The translations under genes and the position numbers were made by a program. Positions 5,969 through 6,073 of a stretch of DNA of 6,073 nt are shown in pieces. This stretch comes from Asaia bogorensis (GTDB taxonomy: Bacteria > Pseudomonadota > Alphaproteobacteria > Acetobacterales > Acetobacteraceae): positions 1 through 6,073 of the forward strand of contig CAMCEP010000180.1 in assembly GCA_945873675.1 (NCBI GenBank), given 5' to 3'. The first letter of the stretch is position 1; each line of letters opens with the position of its first letter. A model generated the notes under the pieces. It made no database searches. It saw nothing but the letters and a program-made list of their open reading frames with translations, and was not told the origin of the DNA.

Positions 5969-5993
5969 GGGTCAGCGCCACTGGCGCTGACCC
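5969..5993 (+). repeat. Perfect palindrome (12-bp arms, 1-nt centre) between prpD and prpC
   Basis: Arms GGGTCAGCGCCA (5969-5980) and TGGCGCTGACCC (5982-5993) are exact reverse complements around one C. In RNA this would fold as an 11-bp stem with a three-base loop. It begins 21 nt after the prpD stop and ends 28 nt before the prpC start, leaving the prpC ribosome binding site free. No T-run follows on the plus strand, so it does not look like a standard terminator. It could be a processing or stability hairpin, a protein-binding operator or a dispersed REP-like element. Confidence 0.85.
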
Positions 5994-6021
5994 GAAGCCA
6001 CAAAGCAAGGGAAGCAACCCG

Positions 6022-6073
6022 ATGAACGAAACCACGAAACCCGAAATCTATAAGGGCTTGGTCGGCGTCTATG
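6022..6073 (+). CDS. prpC: Citrate synthase/2-methylcitrate synthase, start only
   Basis: Only 17 codons are present before the window ends (MNETTKPEIYKGLVGVY). The KGLxGV motif soon after the start is typical of the N-terminus of 2-methylcitrate synthases and related bacterial citrate synthases, where it leads into the first substrate-domain segment. The position directly after prpD supports PrpC, which condenses propionyl-CoA with oxaloacetate to give the PrpD substrate. AAGGGAAG at 6007-6014 provides a good ribosome binding site about seven bases before the ATG. With so little sequence, a housekeeping citrate synthase cannot be excluded on sequence alone; context makes prpC the better call. 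Confidence 0.78.
   Translation, partial: MNETTKPEIYKGLVGVY

Noticed and set aside
1..6073. Search for CRISPR arrays, tRNA or rRNA genes, insertion sequences, phage or defence genes
   Set aside because: No regular repeats, cloverleaf-like sequences, transposase motifs or terminal repeats were seen; the window is packed with ordinary metabolic genes.

Overview
This 6,073-base window is GC-rich, and nearly every base is coding or a short intergenic gap. Codon use favours GCG, GCC, CGC and GGC. A Bug-type extracytoplasmic binding protein sits beside a GlcG/HbpS-like protein and a hydantoinase-like amidohydrolase, which points to a metabolically versatile proteobacterium. I would guess an alphaproteobacterium of the Acetobacteraceae/Roseomonas type, but that is an inference from base composition and gene content, with no RNA gene to support it.

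Layout. Bases 1-2408 hold four minus-strand genes that read like one operon. In order of transcription they are a cyclic amidohydrolase (2408-1020), an unrecognised 97-residue two-TM protein (1033-740), a GlcG/HbpS-like protein (670-173) and the start of a Bug/TctC-type binding protein (186 to beyond base 1). The first pair and the last pair each overlap by 14 nt. A 108-bp gap (2409-2516) separates this operon from a divergent plus-strand gene at 2517-3386. That gene is a PEP mutase/isocitrate lyase superfamily enzyme most like phosphonopyruvate hydrolase. It converges, with a 13-nt overlap of the 3' ends, on a minus-strand LysR-type regulator (4285-3374). The regulator diverges from prpD (4422-5948), which is followed by the first 17 codons of a citrate/2-methylcitrate synthase (prpC-like, 6022 onward).

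How the genes may work together. prpD and prpC are two steps of the methylcitrate cycle for propionate (propionyl-CoA) oxidation. The divergent LysR regulator, with an ATAC-N7-CTAT box in the shared intergenic region, is the obvious candidate to control them. A perfect 25-bp palindrome lies between prpD and prpC. The third methylcitrate enzyme, methylisocitrate lyase (PrpB), is not seen here. The PEP-mutase-like gene is in the same superfamily but lacks the lyase signature. The minus-strand operon looks like an uptake and ring-opening module for a small organic acid or cyclic amide whose identity the sequence does not reveal.

Nothing here is clearly a new system. The best leads are the phosphonopyruvate-hydrolase-like enzyme with serine at the mutase/hydrolase discriminating position, the prpD-prpC palindrome, the LysR box, and the unnamed small membrane protein inside the amidohydrolase operon.
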